In this document: piece after piece, positions 1 to 9,848 of the stretch | How positions within the stretch are numbered: the stretch's first letter is position 1 | Layout of the letters: every line of letters starts with the position of its first letter | DNA from: Phaeosaccion multiseriatum | Lineage: Eukaryota > Ochrophyta, other classes | Direction: 5' to 3' | Length of the DNA: 64,000 nucleotides | Assembly (NCBI GenBank): GCA_965112735.1 | Contig: OZ218954.1 | Span: 3,906,001 to 3,970,000, forward strand | Program-made: the position numbers and the translations under genes | Notes under the pieces: model-generated | What the model saw: only the letters and a program-made list of their open reading frames with translations | Told to the model about the DNA's origin: nothing | The model's database searches: none

Positions 1-1656
1 GGCGCCGAGAAAGACGCCGCAGTAGCAGCGGCGGGCGGTGATTCAACAGCAGCAGCGGCCGATGGCAACGCTCAGAGCACCACCGAAGAGAAGGGCAAGG
101 CCCCGGGAGGGAAGGACACCGCAGCAGCTGCAGCAGTTGGTGATACAGCAGCAGCAGCGGCAGCAGCGGCGGGTGCCGACGAGTCTGTATCACCAACTGC
201 CGCGGATCCCCCCCTGCCCCACGGCCAGCGCTTGTTGCTCTGCTCTGGTGAGCTGTACGTGGTGCAGCGCCTCTTTGGGCTGCTTGTGGAGCGCCTCGGT
301 CGCGCTGCTTACCTGTGCGACGAACTTGCGATGGACGAGGCGAGGAGGGTCAGCGAGTCCAAGGGAGACGCAGGAGGAGACGCAAGCGCCGCGGCAAAGA
401 AAGCGGCAAAAGCAGCGGCAGTTGGTGATACAGCGGCCGCGGCCGGTGGCGAGGCGGCGACTGCTACTGCTGGAGGAGCTCTGAACGGACACGCGGAGGC
501 TGCGGAGAAGGGCGGCAAAGGAGGCGCCCCTGAGGGAGGCAGTGCCGCTGCTGAAGGGAAGGAGGAAGACGCGGCAGGTGCGGCAGTTGGTGCTACCGAC
601 AAGGCCGAGCTTCCCTACGAGTGCTTCCTGGCGCTGCTGTATGGCTGGATCAGCGGCTCGGTGTCCACAGAGAGGTACGAGGAGGGCTCGCGGCAGCTCA
701 TGGGTAACCAGGGCTACGTGTGCTTCACCATGGACGCCGTTGTCGCCAACCTGTTGAAGAACGCGCATGTGGCGGCGGAGAGTGAGGTTTCGGGGGCCCT
801 TGTGCAGCTGTATCGGTACCACGCTGCGCAGAATCGGGACGGAATGCGCCCCAAGCAGTACCTCAAGGAATGCAAGGAGCTTCTCAAGGGCAGGGAGGGG
901 GAGGGGCTGGAGATGTTCCGAGTGCAAATTTACCCGGGGGGGGATCCCGGGGGGGCAGTCAAGGAGGAGGCGAAGGAGGGGAAAGCGAAGGAAGCGAAGA
1001 TGCTCGTGGAGGTGTTGGGCGATCTGTGGAAGGAGGAGAAGGAGGAGAAGGAGGCAGAGGCAAAGGAGAAGGAGGAGGAGGCCAAGGAGGAGGAGGAGGG
1101 CGAGGAGGAGGGCGAAAAGGCGAAGAAGGTCAAGGAGGAGGAAGAGGGACATGGAGCCGGCGAGGGGGAGGAGGAGGGCGAGGAGCACAAGGCCAACAAG
1201 GCGGCGGAGGAGGAAGAGAGTAGTAGCAAGCAGCGCGACAGTGCGGAGGCGGAGGGGACGGCAGCAGACGGCGATGCTATGGACACCGCTGGGGATGGGC
1301 CAGCGGGCGAGGGTGCTGAGGAGGGGGGCGACGTAGACACCGCAGAGGCGGCAGAGGCCACCTCAGAAGGTGCAGCAGCAGCAGCAGCAGGGGGCGGGGG
1401 AGGGAGCAAGAGTCGGAAGCGGCCCATGAGCGCAAGCGGAGGAGACTCTGACGGGCGGGCAGGGGCAGGCGGGGCAGCAGCAGATGAGGCCGCGGGGGAG
1501 AAGGAGGGAGGCGCCTCGGGCTCGGGGACAGCAGGGACGGGTGCTGAGGAGGAGGCGGGGGGGGCAGCAGCGGGCACGGCAGGGGGTGATGCAGAGGATG
1601 CCGGAGAGGGCGAGGGGGAAGAGGGCGGAGAGCCGGCCAAGAAGAAGAGACGGTGA
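1..1656 (+). CDS. SIN3: SIN3 co-repressor, C-terminal part (5' end outside window)
   Basis: The frame is open from base 1 to a TGA at 1654-1656, so this is the 3' end of a longer gene with no intron visible here. Two blocks match the C-terminal region of SIN3 scaffold proteins: HGQRLLLCSGELYVVQRLF (about residues 74-92), equivalent to the family's 'NN-LYVFFRLH' segment, and YECFLALLYGWISGSVS (from residue 206) followed by RYEEGSRQLMGNQGYVCFT and a helix ending in VVANLLKNA. A long Ala/Gly-rich insert separates the blocks. The tail is Glu/Lys-rich, then low-complexity, ending in KKKRR, a plausible nuclear localisation signal. SIN3 is the scaffold of class I histone deacetylase complexes in the nucleus. 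The PAH domains would lie upstream of the window. The domain assignment is from recognised motifs; the acidic tail's role is unknown. Confidence 0.85.
   Translation, partial: GAEKDAAVAAAGGDSTAAAADGNAQSTTEEKGKAPGGKDTAAAAAVGDTAAAAAAAAGADESVSPTAADPPLPHGQRLLLCSGELYVVQRLFGLLVERLGRAAYLCDELAMDEARRVSESKGDAGGDASAAAKKAAKAAAVGDTAAAAGGEAATATAGGALNGHAEAAEKGGKGGAPEGGSAAAEGKEEDAAGAAVGATDKAELPYECFLALLYGWISGSVSTERYEEGSRQLMGNQGYVCFTMDAVVANLLKNAHVAAESEVSGALVQLYRYHAAQNRDGMRPKQYLKECKELLKGREGEGLEMFRVQIYPGGDPGGAVKEEAKEGKAKEAKMLVEVLGDLWKEEKEEKEAEAKEKEEEAKEEEEGEEEGEKAKKVKEEEEGHGAGEGEEEGEEHKANKAAEEEESSSKQRDSAEAEGTAADGDAMDTAGDGPAGEGAEEGGDVDTAEAAEATSEGAAAAAAGGGGGSKSRKRPMSASGGDSDGRAGAGGAAADEAAGEKEGGASGSGTAGTGAEEEAGGAAAGTAGGDAEDAGEGEGEEGGEPAKKKRR
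133..200. repeat. Inverted pair of a dispersed 16-mer inside SIN3
   Basis: The 16-mer gcagttggtgatacag at 133-148 is followed by its exact reverse complement at 185-200. A third exact copy lies at 418-433, and two more lie in the kinase gene at 61439-61454 and 62326-62341 (both as reverse complement). The copies sit in coding sequence but encode different peptides. Confidence 0.9.
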
Positions 1657-1670
1657 TGGGATGTTGCATT

Positions 1671-1694
1671 GGCATGCATGCATGCATGCATGCC
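1671..1694. repeat. 24-bp perfect palindrome (GCAT)n just 3' of SIN3
   Basis: The stretch ggc(atgc)n...gcc is its own reverse complement over 24 bases, starting 15 bases after the stop codon. It could fold into a hairpin in the 3' UTR. It may equally be an expanded GCAT tetranucleotide. Confidence 0.85.
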
Positions 1695-2394
1695 ACAGTT
1701 TGCAATACATGCAGCTGTTGGTGATATACCTGCAGCAATACAATACTGCACACCGCGTATAGTTCTATTGGGGGTTGCGGTATCATGGGCAGGCGTGTAG
1801 GCCGGATGGGATGGGATACATGCAGACCGCGTTCCATAGACCCACAGAATGCAGTTCTATAGACCCACAGAATGCAGCGAGCAGCAGAGGCGGTGCGTTC
1901 CACCTCTCAGTAACACAAACAGTGCGATGAGCGCACAGACAGACAGACAGAGGTAGGAAGTACTTGCACACAGTGCACAGGTCTCACGTGGAGCGAAGGG
2001 CATGTGCTGCTGACGCGCAAGGGAGCGCGTTGGGGGACGGAGGGGAGGGGGGAGGGGTCCGCGCTGGGGTAACTCGCACGGACGGGATACGGTAGCAGCT
2101 AGATGGAATAAAAGGTTCAATTGATTGTCTTAACTCGCCATCACGGCCTGACCTGAGTAGCACCCACTGCAATCAAGAGGAAGGTCCTTTGCAGGTGTCA
2201 CTTTTTACATCCCGGGAGCATGAACCACTCCCCACAGGACCTGCGGGGGGGATCTGATAAGCTGCGACACTTCCCCACGCCCCGCCCGTCTCAATGAGTT
2301 CTCTTCTCTCTTTGCTGCTCGGCCGGGGATGCTGGAAGCCGTGTTTACCCGCCTTGCAACACCCTCGTCAAGTGAAACTCCACTCAGCTTCCAA
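1695..2394. other. Intergenic, no gene recognised
   Basis: Only a short tandem duplication (1832-1877) and G-rich stretches are visible. No splice-supported ORF was found. Confidence 0.5.
1832..1877. repeat. Tandem duplication, 2 x 23 bp
   Basis: Two head-to-tail copies (1832-1854 and 1855-1877) of a unit containing atagacccacagaatgcag differ at one base. Confidence 0.85.
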
Positions 2395-2552
2395 ACGCGG
2401 AGGCTGCGGAGAAGGGCGGCAAAGGAGGCGCCCCTGAGGGAGGCAGTGCCGCTGCTGTGAAGGGAAGGACAGAAAGACGACGCAGCAGGTACGGCAGTTG
2501 GTGCTACGGACAAGGCCGAGCTTCCCTACGAGTGCTTCCTGGCGCTGCTGTA
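2395..2552 (+). pseudogene. Displaced SIN3 exon fragment
   Basis: This stretch copies SIN3 coding bases 491-641, from the GCGGAGGCTGCGGAG block to GCGCTGCTGTA. Several substitutions and small indels break the frame. Similarity stops abruptly at both ends. It is a non-functional duplicate of an internal piece of the neighbouring gene, lying about 740 bp past its stop codon. Confidence 0.85.
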
Positions 2553-3322
2553 GTGTCAACTCTTGTATTTCATGTATCGACATTGTACCTCGATCTTGTG
2601 CGTCGATACAGTGCCCGGTCACAAATGTCTAATTAAGTGACGCCATCGTGCGAAGGGACCAAATGTTTTCATTCGTGGTCTACAGTACACCGTGGTCAAC
2701 GCGGGTTCAAAACGTGTCAAGATTCAGGGACCGTTTCGGAAGATTCAGGGGCCGCTGACGTAGGGCTGCACAACATACTGCAGAAGGCGGCGCGGATGCT
2801 GTCGATCGTGTCTGACCTCTTGACGGAGTCTATCGAAGCATCAAGAGCTGCGGGTAGCAAAATCAAGCACTCGTTTGAGTATAGATTGAAGCTGCAGAGC
2901 AAACGATACTCAACAGCGAACACCCACGGCATCCATGCGCGCCATCCTGTCGGCTTCTTCTCCTGTATCACATGCACCTGACGCAACAAACATCGAACAT
3001 GAGTGGAAGAGCGGTTTCATGTACGATTGTAGGGACGATACTGATCGAAGCCCAAGCACGAAAACACTTGCAGGATGCCCCGGGTGCGGCTACGGCTACC
3101 CAGCTAAGCTCATGTCTTCGAACATTCGCTACTTGCTTCTTGTGCCATTCAGAGCATTCGAGGCAAGAATACATGTGCTGGGAGGCTGGGTACTTCGGCT
3201 GAAAACGCCCCATAAGTGTCACAGTCAGGGTCAGGGCGGGGTCGCGATAGGTTGGGTTGGGTTGCTTAGGTCAGGGTCACGGTTGGGTCAGGGCACGGTT
3301 AGGGTCAGGGTCACGGTTAGGG
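2553..3322. other. Intergenic, no gene recognised
   Basis: Short ORFs occur on both strands around 2640-3200 but have no recognisable domain or convincing splice sites. The segment ends in a telomere-like GGGTCA/GGGTTA tract. Confidence 0.45.
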
Positions 3323-3329
3323 TCAGGAT
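3222..3329. repeat. Degenerate telomere-like tract
   Basis: An irregular array of GGTTAGGGTCAGGGTCACGGTT-type words (TTAGGG, TCAGGG, TTGGG) over about 108 bp. A shorter related tract (cacggtcagggt repeats) lies at 19632-19672. TTAGGG is a common eukaryotic telomere unit, so this may be an interstitial relic. Confidence 0.6.
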
Positions 3330-6300
3330 ATGAGATGACAAGATCTTACCATGTTTGACGTATCTTTGTCGGGATGTAAACTGGTCGTACCGCCTTTATT
3401 CGGCTCGCTTGATTTTAAGACGCAACAACCAGCTTTGGACAGTGAATCCCACGTTCTTGCATACTTCCAATTCCCGTGGACCGCCAGCCCTACCCCTTTA
3501 AGCTTGGCCGACCCGTCCACCCCAGATGAATTCGTCTGAGTGGTCTGCACTGTTGGCCGCTCCGAAAAGAACGCCGCATCTTCCTACTCAGCAACATTTG
3601 CAGTCGGAGTGTTAGCAAAGATTCAAAGACTCAGGGGAATTGATGGCAACTATACTACTGGCTGACTTACCCCCGATACGTTGCCCAGCCAAATTTGATC
3701 CTTGTACTCCGTCACCGTGTGCCCCAATATGTTGGTGGCTTTGCTGCCGAACCAGACCTTACTCTTTCCTTTAAAGAAATATTGTTCTTTGTCAATCGCC
3801 TCAGCGACTGCAACTGCGCAAAAATGGGGTACGCCCACCACAGCCAGCATCATCCATGTAGGCTCGTCCTCCTCGGCTTCCAATTGAGCAAAGCTTACGT
3901 CGATGGTACAGCTGTCATCACATGGTGTCCAAGACTGTGTCTCCTCTCCCTCCGACATGAAGGCCGCAAACCGCTTTCCTCTTCCAAACATATCGCCCTC
4001 GTCCTCCTCTATTTCCTTCTTCAGTTCATCATTGGTAACCATCAGAGGAAAACAAAGCTTTGCGGTAGGCTCAAAGACGATCCCAGAAGGGCCGCTCACT
4101 GCGGTTGAAACCAGCCACTGCATATCGGGGTGCTCCTCGTCGAATGCCAAACCCAGCTTGAAGTCTGCCGAGAAGCTACGCTCGTCAATTATGTCGGTCG
4201 TGGAGCCCTCCTCCGTGTTAATCCGAAGGAAGTCGCATGCATTCGAAGTGTACGTGTACGGCCCGTTCCCTTCCCCCGAGCGTGTGAAGGATGACATGAT
4301 GGTCTTGGCTTCATTCATGGGTTCTTCTGTGCCTGAGAAGCAACAAGGGATTCAAAAATTGCCACAGGGTGAGGAGCTGTCATGTGCCTCATTGGCACAC
4401 ATCTGAGCAAGAAGGGATTTGGTGAGGCGCTTTTGGACCCTCATAAAGGAATGCATAAATCTAGACATCGGGTCCATGACCCACCACAGCCAAGTGCCAA
4501 GGCTGTCGCCTATGAGGCTGCACTGAGGCTGAGGACTAAAGTTGCTGCACCCCCACCACCCCGCCCTCCCATCATGCTCCCCACCCTCACCTTCAGCAAC
4601 GTCGGTCACGGTCTCCTCAATAGCCCTGGGGCTATAAACATACAAGGCAAGGAGAGTGACGAGAATGATTTTCAGAACTCGGGCCGTTATCACCAGCCAT
4701 GCCTCCTCCGTCGCTACTCAAGCTCACCTCTCTGGCTCCGATTCGGAGATGAACGTCTTCGCCGTGTTAGTACTGTCCGGGTCACGGTGTATGTCCCACA
4801 TGTCCGCCTCCCACTCACCAGTGAACTTGTTTCTACTAAAGACATCTATGGACAACTTTGTCCCTTTTCCGACCTGTGGCGGAACGCCCCCTGTAGATGG
4901 GAAGGAAGTCCTTAGGGCACACTAACATCAAGCCCAAGGAACGTGAGCGCGGACCACTTACCGGTGAACTGGTTGTCGGAGAGGTGCAGTAAATGAAGGT
5001 TCCGCAGACCTCCAAGCTCGGCTGGAATGGTCCCTGCGGATGGGAGGAAAGTTCTTTGGTCACACAAACATGAAGTCAAAGGGACGCGAACGGGTACGCG
5101 TACCACTTACCAGTGAGAATGTTGTTGTGGAGGAGCAAATGCCGAAGCTTCTCCAGACTTTCAAGCTCCCTTGGAATGCTCCCTGCGGTGAGGGAAGTTC
5201 TTTGTCATACGACTATCAAGCGAAAGTTACGCGAACGGGTGTGCGTACCACTTACCAGTGAGCTTGTTGTCGGATAGGTTCAAAACCTCAAGCTTCTCCA
5301 GACTGCCAAGCTCCGATGGAATGCTCCCTGCGGAGCCGAGGGAAATTCTTTGGTCACACAAAATATCAGGTGGAAGGGACGCGAACGGGTGTGCGTACCA
5401 CCTACCTACAAGGTCCTGACGCGAAAAATCGAGCTTGGTCAGATGGGTCTGGGTGTTGATGTCTTCAGGGAGACTGAGGCTGTTACCACGGAACCTGTAA
5501 TCCGTGATGTTGATCCCCAATCGCCCGATGAGGGCAGCGGGAATAGGACCTGTGTATCGGAGGGAACATGTTGGGTTATACACAAATCTAGAGTGAAAGG
5601 GACGCGAACGGGTACGCGTACCACTTACCAGTGAGAATGTTGTTGTGGAGGAGCAAACGCTTAAGCTTCAGACTTCCAAGCTCGGGTGGAATGCTCCCTG
5701 CGGGGCGGAGGGAAGTTCTTTGTCATACGACTATCAAGCGAAAGCGAGGCGAACGGGTGTGCGTACCACTTACCGCTGAGCTTGTTGTCGGAGAGGCTCA
5801 AAGCCTTAAGCTTCTCCAGACTTCCAAGCTCTGGTGGAATGCTCCCTGCGGGGCGGAGGGAAGTTCTTTGTCATGCAACTATCAAGCGAAAATACGCACG
5901 CGGGTACGCGTACTACCTACATTCTAGATTGTTGTGGTCGAGCCGTAGTACTTTAAGGTTTGCAAGCTGTCTTAGTTGCGGCGGAATACTCCCTGAGGTG
6001 TGGGGAAAGTTCTTCAGCCATACGAATATCAAGTCAAGAGGACGTGACCGGGTGTGCGTACCACTCACCAGTGAGCATATTGTTGTTCAAAAACAGTCTC
6101 TTAAGGTTCTGAAGACCTGCAAGCTCGGGTGGAATGCTCCCTGCGGATGGGAGGAAAGTTCTTTAGTTCATGCTCATATCAAGTTAAAGGGACGCGAACG
6201 GGTTCGCGTACTACCTACCTTCTAGATTGTTCTCGTCGAGCAGTAGTTCTTGAAGGTTTGAAAGCTTTGCAAGTTGCGGCGGAATACTCCCTGAGATGGG

Positions 6301-7673
6301 GGGAAAGTTCTTCAGCCATACGAATATCAAGTCAAGAGGACGTGAACGGGTATACGTACCACCTACCTACAAGGTCCTGACGGGACAAAGCGAGCTTGGT
6401 CAGATGGGTCTGGGTGTTGATGTCTTCAGGGAGAGTGAGGCTGTTATCACAGAAATAGTAACGCGTGATTGTGATCCCCAATCGCCCGATGAGGGCAGCG
6501 GGAATAGGACCTGTGTATCGGAGGGAGGTTCTTCGGTCATACACAAGATCTAGAGTGAAAGGGACGCGAACGGGGTTCGCGTACCACTTACCAGTGAGCT
6601 TGTTGTCGGATAGGTTTAAAACCTCCAGCTTCTCCAAACTTCCAAGCTCCCTTGGAATAATCCCTGCGGAGCGGAGGGAAGTTCTTTGTCACACGACTAG
6701 CAAGCGAGACGGACGCGAACAGGTACGCGTACCACTTACCAGTGAGCTTGTTTAAGGCGAGGCTCAAAACCTCAAGCTTCTCCAAACTTCCAAGCTCCCT
6801 TGGAATGCTCCCTGCGGAGTGGAGGAGAGTTCTTTGGTCATACTCATATCAAGCGAAAGGGACGCGAACGGGAACGCATACCACCTACCTTCTAGATTGT
6901 CTGAGGCGAGCCATAGTTTTTGAAGGTTTGACAGCTGTCCAAGTTGCGGTGGAATGCTCCCTGAGATGGGGAAAGTTCTTCAGCCATACTAATATCAAGT
7001 CAAGGGGACGCGAACGGGTGTGCGTACCACCCACCTTCTAGATTGTTCCATGCGAGCTGCAGATCTTGAAGGTTTGAAAGCTCTCCAAGTTGCGGCGGAA
7101 TGCTCCCTGAGATGTGGGGAAAGTTCTTCAGCCATACTCATATCAAGTCAAGAGGACGCGACCAGGTACGCGTACCACTTACCAGTGAGCTTGTTTAAGG
7201 CGAGGCTCAAAACCTCAAGCTTCTCCAAACTTCCAAGCTCCCTTGGAATGCTCCCTGCGGATCGGAGGGAAGTTCTTTGTCACACGACTATCAAGCCAAA
7301 GGGACGGCAACTCCGCTTCTTTCTGGGCCACTTCCCCATCGATGAGGTTGTTCCTTTCATCTCTAAGTCCATGATTCGCCACGCCACAGTACCTATCTGA
7401 AGGCACAGGGTTCGTGCAACACGCGCGCTACGCGCAAGGGTGGGGGACCAATCTTCACCCCAGCCCCAACCTCCACGGGACCTTCTTACCTTCGAGTCCG
7501 TTCCGAGGCAGCTCGAGACGCACCACATACCCTTTCTCGTCTACGGTCACTCCATGCCACTGGTCCAAAGGTTGTTCGGTGTTCCATCCCCCGCTTTCAT
7601 TCCACCCGTCTCCGTTTGTGGCCAAGAAGAAGACCCTAAGTACTGCACGCTGCTGCGTCTCTACTTCCTCCAT
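3323..7673 (-). CDS. LRR protein with 16 LRR exons, membrane segment and ZU5-like C-terminus
   Basis: The first exon (7673-7490) starts MEEVETQQRAVLRVFF and contains WNESGGWN...DQWHGVTVDEKGYV. This is the cap that precedes LRRs in stramenopile proteins of the 'ATNGDGWNESGGW' type. It ends in phase 1. Sixteen exons follow (list in the next entry), each encoding one or two 24-residue LRRs of the form IPxELGxLxxLxxLxLxxNxLTG. After the last (4890-4819) an intron with TACTAAC leads to 4713, where VLKIILVTLLALYVY forms one membrane helix. A further exon (4332-3671) carries GPSGIVFEPTAKLCFPL, which resembles ZU5 domains (inference). A final exon is 3583-3323. The junction near 4360-4333 is unclear: the simplest donors give a 33- or 66-nt intron. 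No signal peptide is visible, so an upstream exon could be missing. Confidence 0.7.
4819..7254 (-). repeat. Tandem array of LRR exon-intron units
   Basis: Sixteen phase-1 exons (reading 3' to 5'): 4819-4890, 4962-5033, 5111-5182, 5256-5327, 5406-5549, 5629-5697, 5774-5845, 5921-5992, 6069-6140, 6219-6290, 6367-6510, 6592-6663, 6740-6811, 6889-6960, 7035-7106, 7183-7254. Thirteen are exactly 72 nt, two are 144 nt (two LRRs fused) and one is 69 nt. Introns are 71-81 nt and similar to each other, so the duplicated unit is exon plus intron. Many donors are followed by the palindrome GGTACGCGTACC (for example 5093-5104). Confidence 0.88.
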
Positions 7674-8829
7674 CACTCTTGCTGGTATGTATATGCGCGT
7701 CTTTGATCCTCAATAATTTATTCCGTCGTCGGATTCTAGGTGATGTCGTCTGTCGTCGGGTGTCTTCGATCTTCGATTTAAGGAGTGCAGCGCAGATGCT
7801 TCGTTATGGGCCTTCCCTGTGAGAGGCGGGGGGAGAAAGGGTAAGGCACCGGCTTTAACGATGGAGACGGAAGGAGAAGGGATACACCAGGGGCAGGTGC
7901 ATGGCATGGGGGGGGGGGGGAAAGGGATTGTACTGCTTGTACCCGCAGCATTTATTTAGAGACTTGTCAGCGAGTTCTCTCTTTGTCTGACGTCTTCCCT
8001 CCTTCCCCTTCCCCCCCGCCCTCAGATAAGCAGACGCTCTCTGCATGCCAGACGTCATGAGGGACTTCACGGACAATCAAGGTGACCACGGACACGCCCT
8101 TGACTAATGCACGTGCTTGTGATGGGTGGCAGGGCGCGCTGCCAGCGGCACAGCTCAGGCTCTTCGCATTCCTGCAGCTCTGATCGAGTGCGAGTGGTGG
8201 TTTTAAGGAGCGGCTCAGTTGCGGAGAGGACGGGAAGGAGGCTCTCTCTGATGGCATCGACCATCACCATCTCTTGCACGTATTCATCTTCCCCCACACC
8301 TCCTCTTACGCCTCTCCCTCCCTTCCTCCCCTCCCCTCTCCTCCCCTCCCCTCTCCCCCCCTCCCCTCCCCTCCTCCCCTCCCTCCCCTCCCGTCCCCTC
8401 ATCTCTCTCCCCTCTCCTCCCTCCCTCCCCTCCCCTCCCCTCCCTTCTCTTCCTTCCTCTTCACACCGATGAGAACAGTTCGACATCCGACAGAACGCCC
8501 CGGGGTGCAAGCAGCACCAGCTGTCCCTCCAAGAGAAAGTCTAGCTACTCCTGGGCACTGTGTCGTCAACCAAACCAACCCCCACCTCCACTACGTGGGT
8601 GGAGAGTGACCCTTCCTCCGCTGCTGTGACCAGCGCAAGCCCCTTGCTTCTAAGCATGTACATTGTCGCTCTCTTCTGTCCACGCGAGTACCGCCGTGAG
8701 GGCTTGCACATCACAGACATGCCCCCCCCCCGAGTTGGTGCGGCAGTGAGAGAGATACTCTGCAGCTCCAAACAACAGCCAAGGTGCGCTAAGTGGCGGT
8801 GGGGGTAGGAGTGGGGGTGGTGGTGGAGG

Positions 8830-9170
8830 AGGTGGAGATACGCTTACCACTCAAAGGTGAGGTCGTGGTCTGAGAGGTCTAGAGTCCCAAGGTTCTACAG
8901 CGCTCCCAGCGAGGCAGGGTGGAATGTTCCCTGGAATGTTCCCTGCCTGGAATGTTCCCTGCGGATGGGGGGGGGAGTTCTTTGGTCACCCGGATACCAA
9001 TTCAAAGGGACGCGAACGGGTTCGCGTAACCACTTACCTTTTAGATTGTTCTCGTCGAGCAGCAGTTCTTGAAGGTTTGAAAGCTGTCCAAGTTGCGGCG
9101 GAGTACTCAGGGGGGAACTCTTTAGCCATACAAATACCGAGCCAAGGGGACGCGAACGGGTCGCTGGACT
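8830..9170 (-). pseudogene. Decayed LRR exon units
   Basis: The interval 9038-9108 matches the 72-nt LRR exon ending in NNL, with an intact donor, but its acceptor has been lost by a deletion. Around 8846-8936 a second LRR-like copy reads LGTLDLSDHDLT with an in-frame stop, and the exon start (GGAACATTCC) is triplicated. Both are flanked by the same gacgcgaacgggt intron sequence as the functional array. They are remnants of the array or of an upstream paralogue. Confidence 0.75.
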
Positions 9171-9233
9171 ACCGCAGCTGACGATTGGCTGGCCAGCTGG
9201 TCGACCGATAGCAGATCAAGGCCGGCTGATGTC

Positions 9234-9320
9234 GGTGGTAACAGGTAGCACGTTGGCGAACGCCGGCGGTAGCAGGTAGCACGTTGGCTGACACCGGTGG
9301 TAGCAGGTAGCAGGTAGCAT
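9234..9320. repeat. 31-bp tandem repeat
   Basis: Two full copies and one partial copy of a unit containing ggtagcaggtagcacgttgg, starting at 9234, 9265 and 9296. Confidence 0.75.
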
Positions 9321-9848
9321 GCCAGAGGGAAAAAAAAGAGAGTCGATTAGCCACTGCAGTTGGTCTGACCACCAGACGTGATTGAGCTAGCCTCCTAGTC
9401 CATTTCTGGTGTCAGCCGGCGCGATATGGACCAGCCATGGCCAGCAGCGTCAGCCGGCATGCTATCAGCCAGCTATATGCGTGTCAATAGCGCATCAGGG
9501 ATCGACCGGAGAGGCTGGCGCGAAGTGAGATTTGTATTCGGAGCGCCTCACGCACCGATGAAACTGGCGCTGACTACCATGTAGCTGTACAGGCAGCTGT
9601 AGAGAGGGTCCTTCTTAGCCTGAGGAGAGTGTATGCACACTTCATGTGCGCACGTGTCAAGGGCAGGCTCTGCTGAGGAGCCGTCGCCCTCTGCCCGCAC
9701 ACTTTCACACTCCTTTGAGAGTAGTGTAGCCACAGGAATTAGTACATCATGGGTCTGTGAGCTAGTCTTCATGTAAGATACAAAACATCTCTAAAAAGCC
9801 TCTCAACCCTCCTACCCCTCTCTGCCCTTCCTTCCTTCCTTCCTTCCT

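Larger units (their letters stand above)
7674..9848. other. Intergenic with LRR relics and simple repeats
   Basis: It holds a C-rich/T-rich pyrimidine tract at about 8290-8455, decayed LRR units at 8830-9170, a 31-bp tandem repeat at 9234-9320, and a (CCTT)n tail at 9829-9850. No intact gene was recognised. Confidence 0.5.

Noticed and set aside
190-1188. Long minus-strand open frame (Leu-rich) opposite SIN3
   Set aside because: Antisense reading of Gln/Ala/Glu codon runs; the plus strand has recognisable SIN3 motifs.
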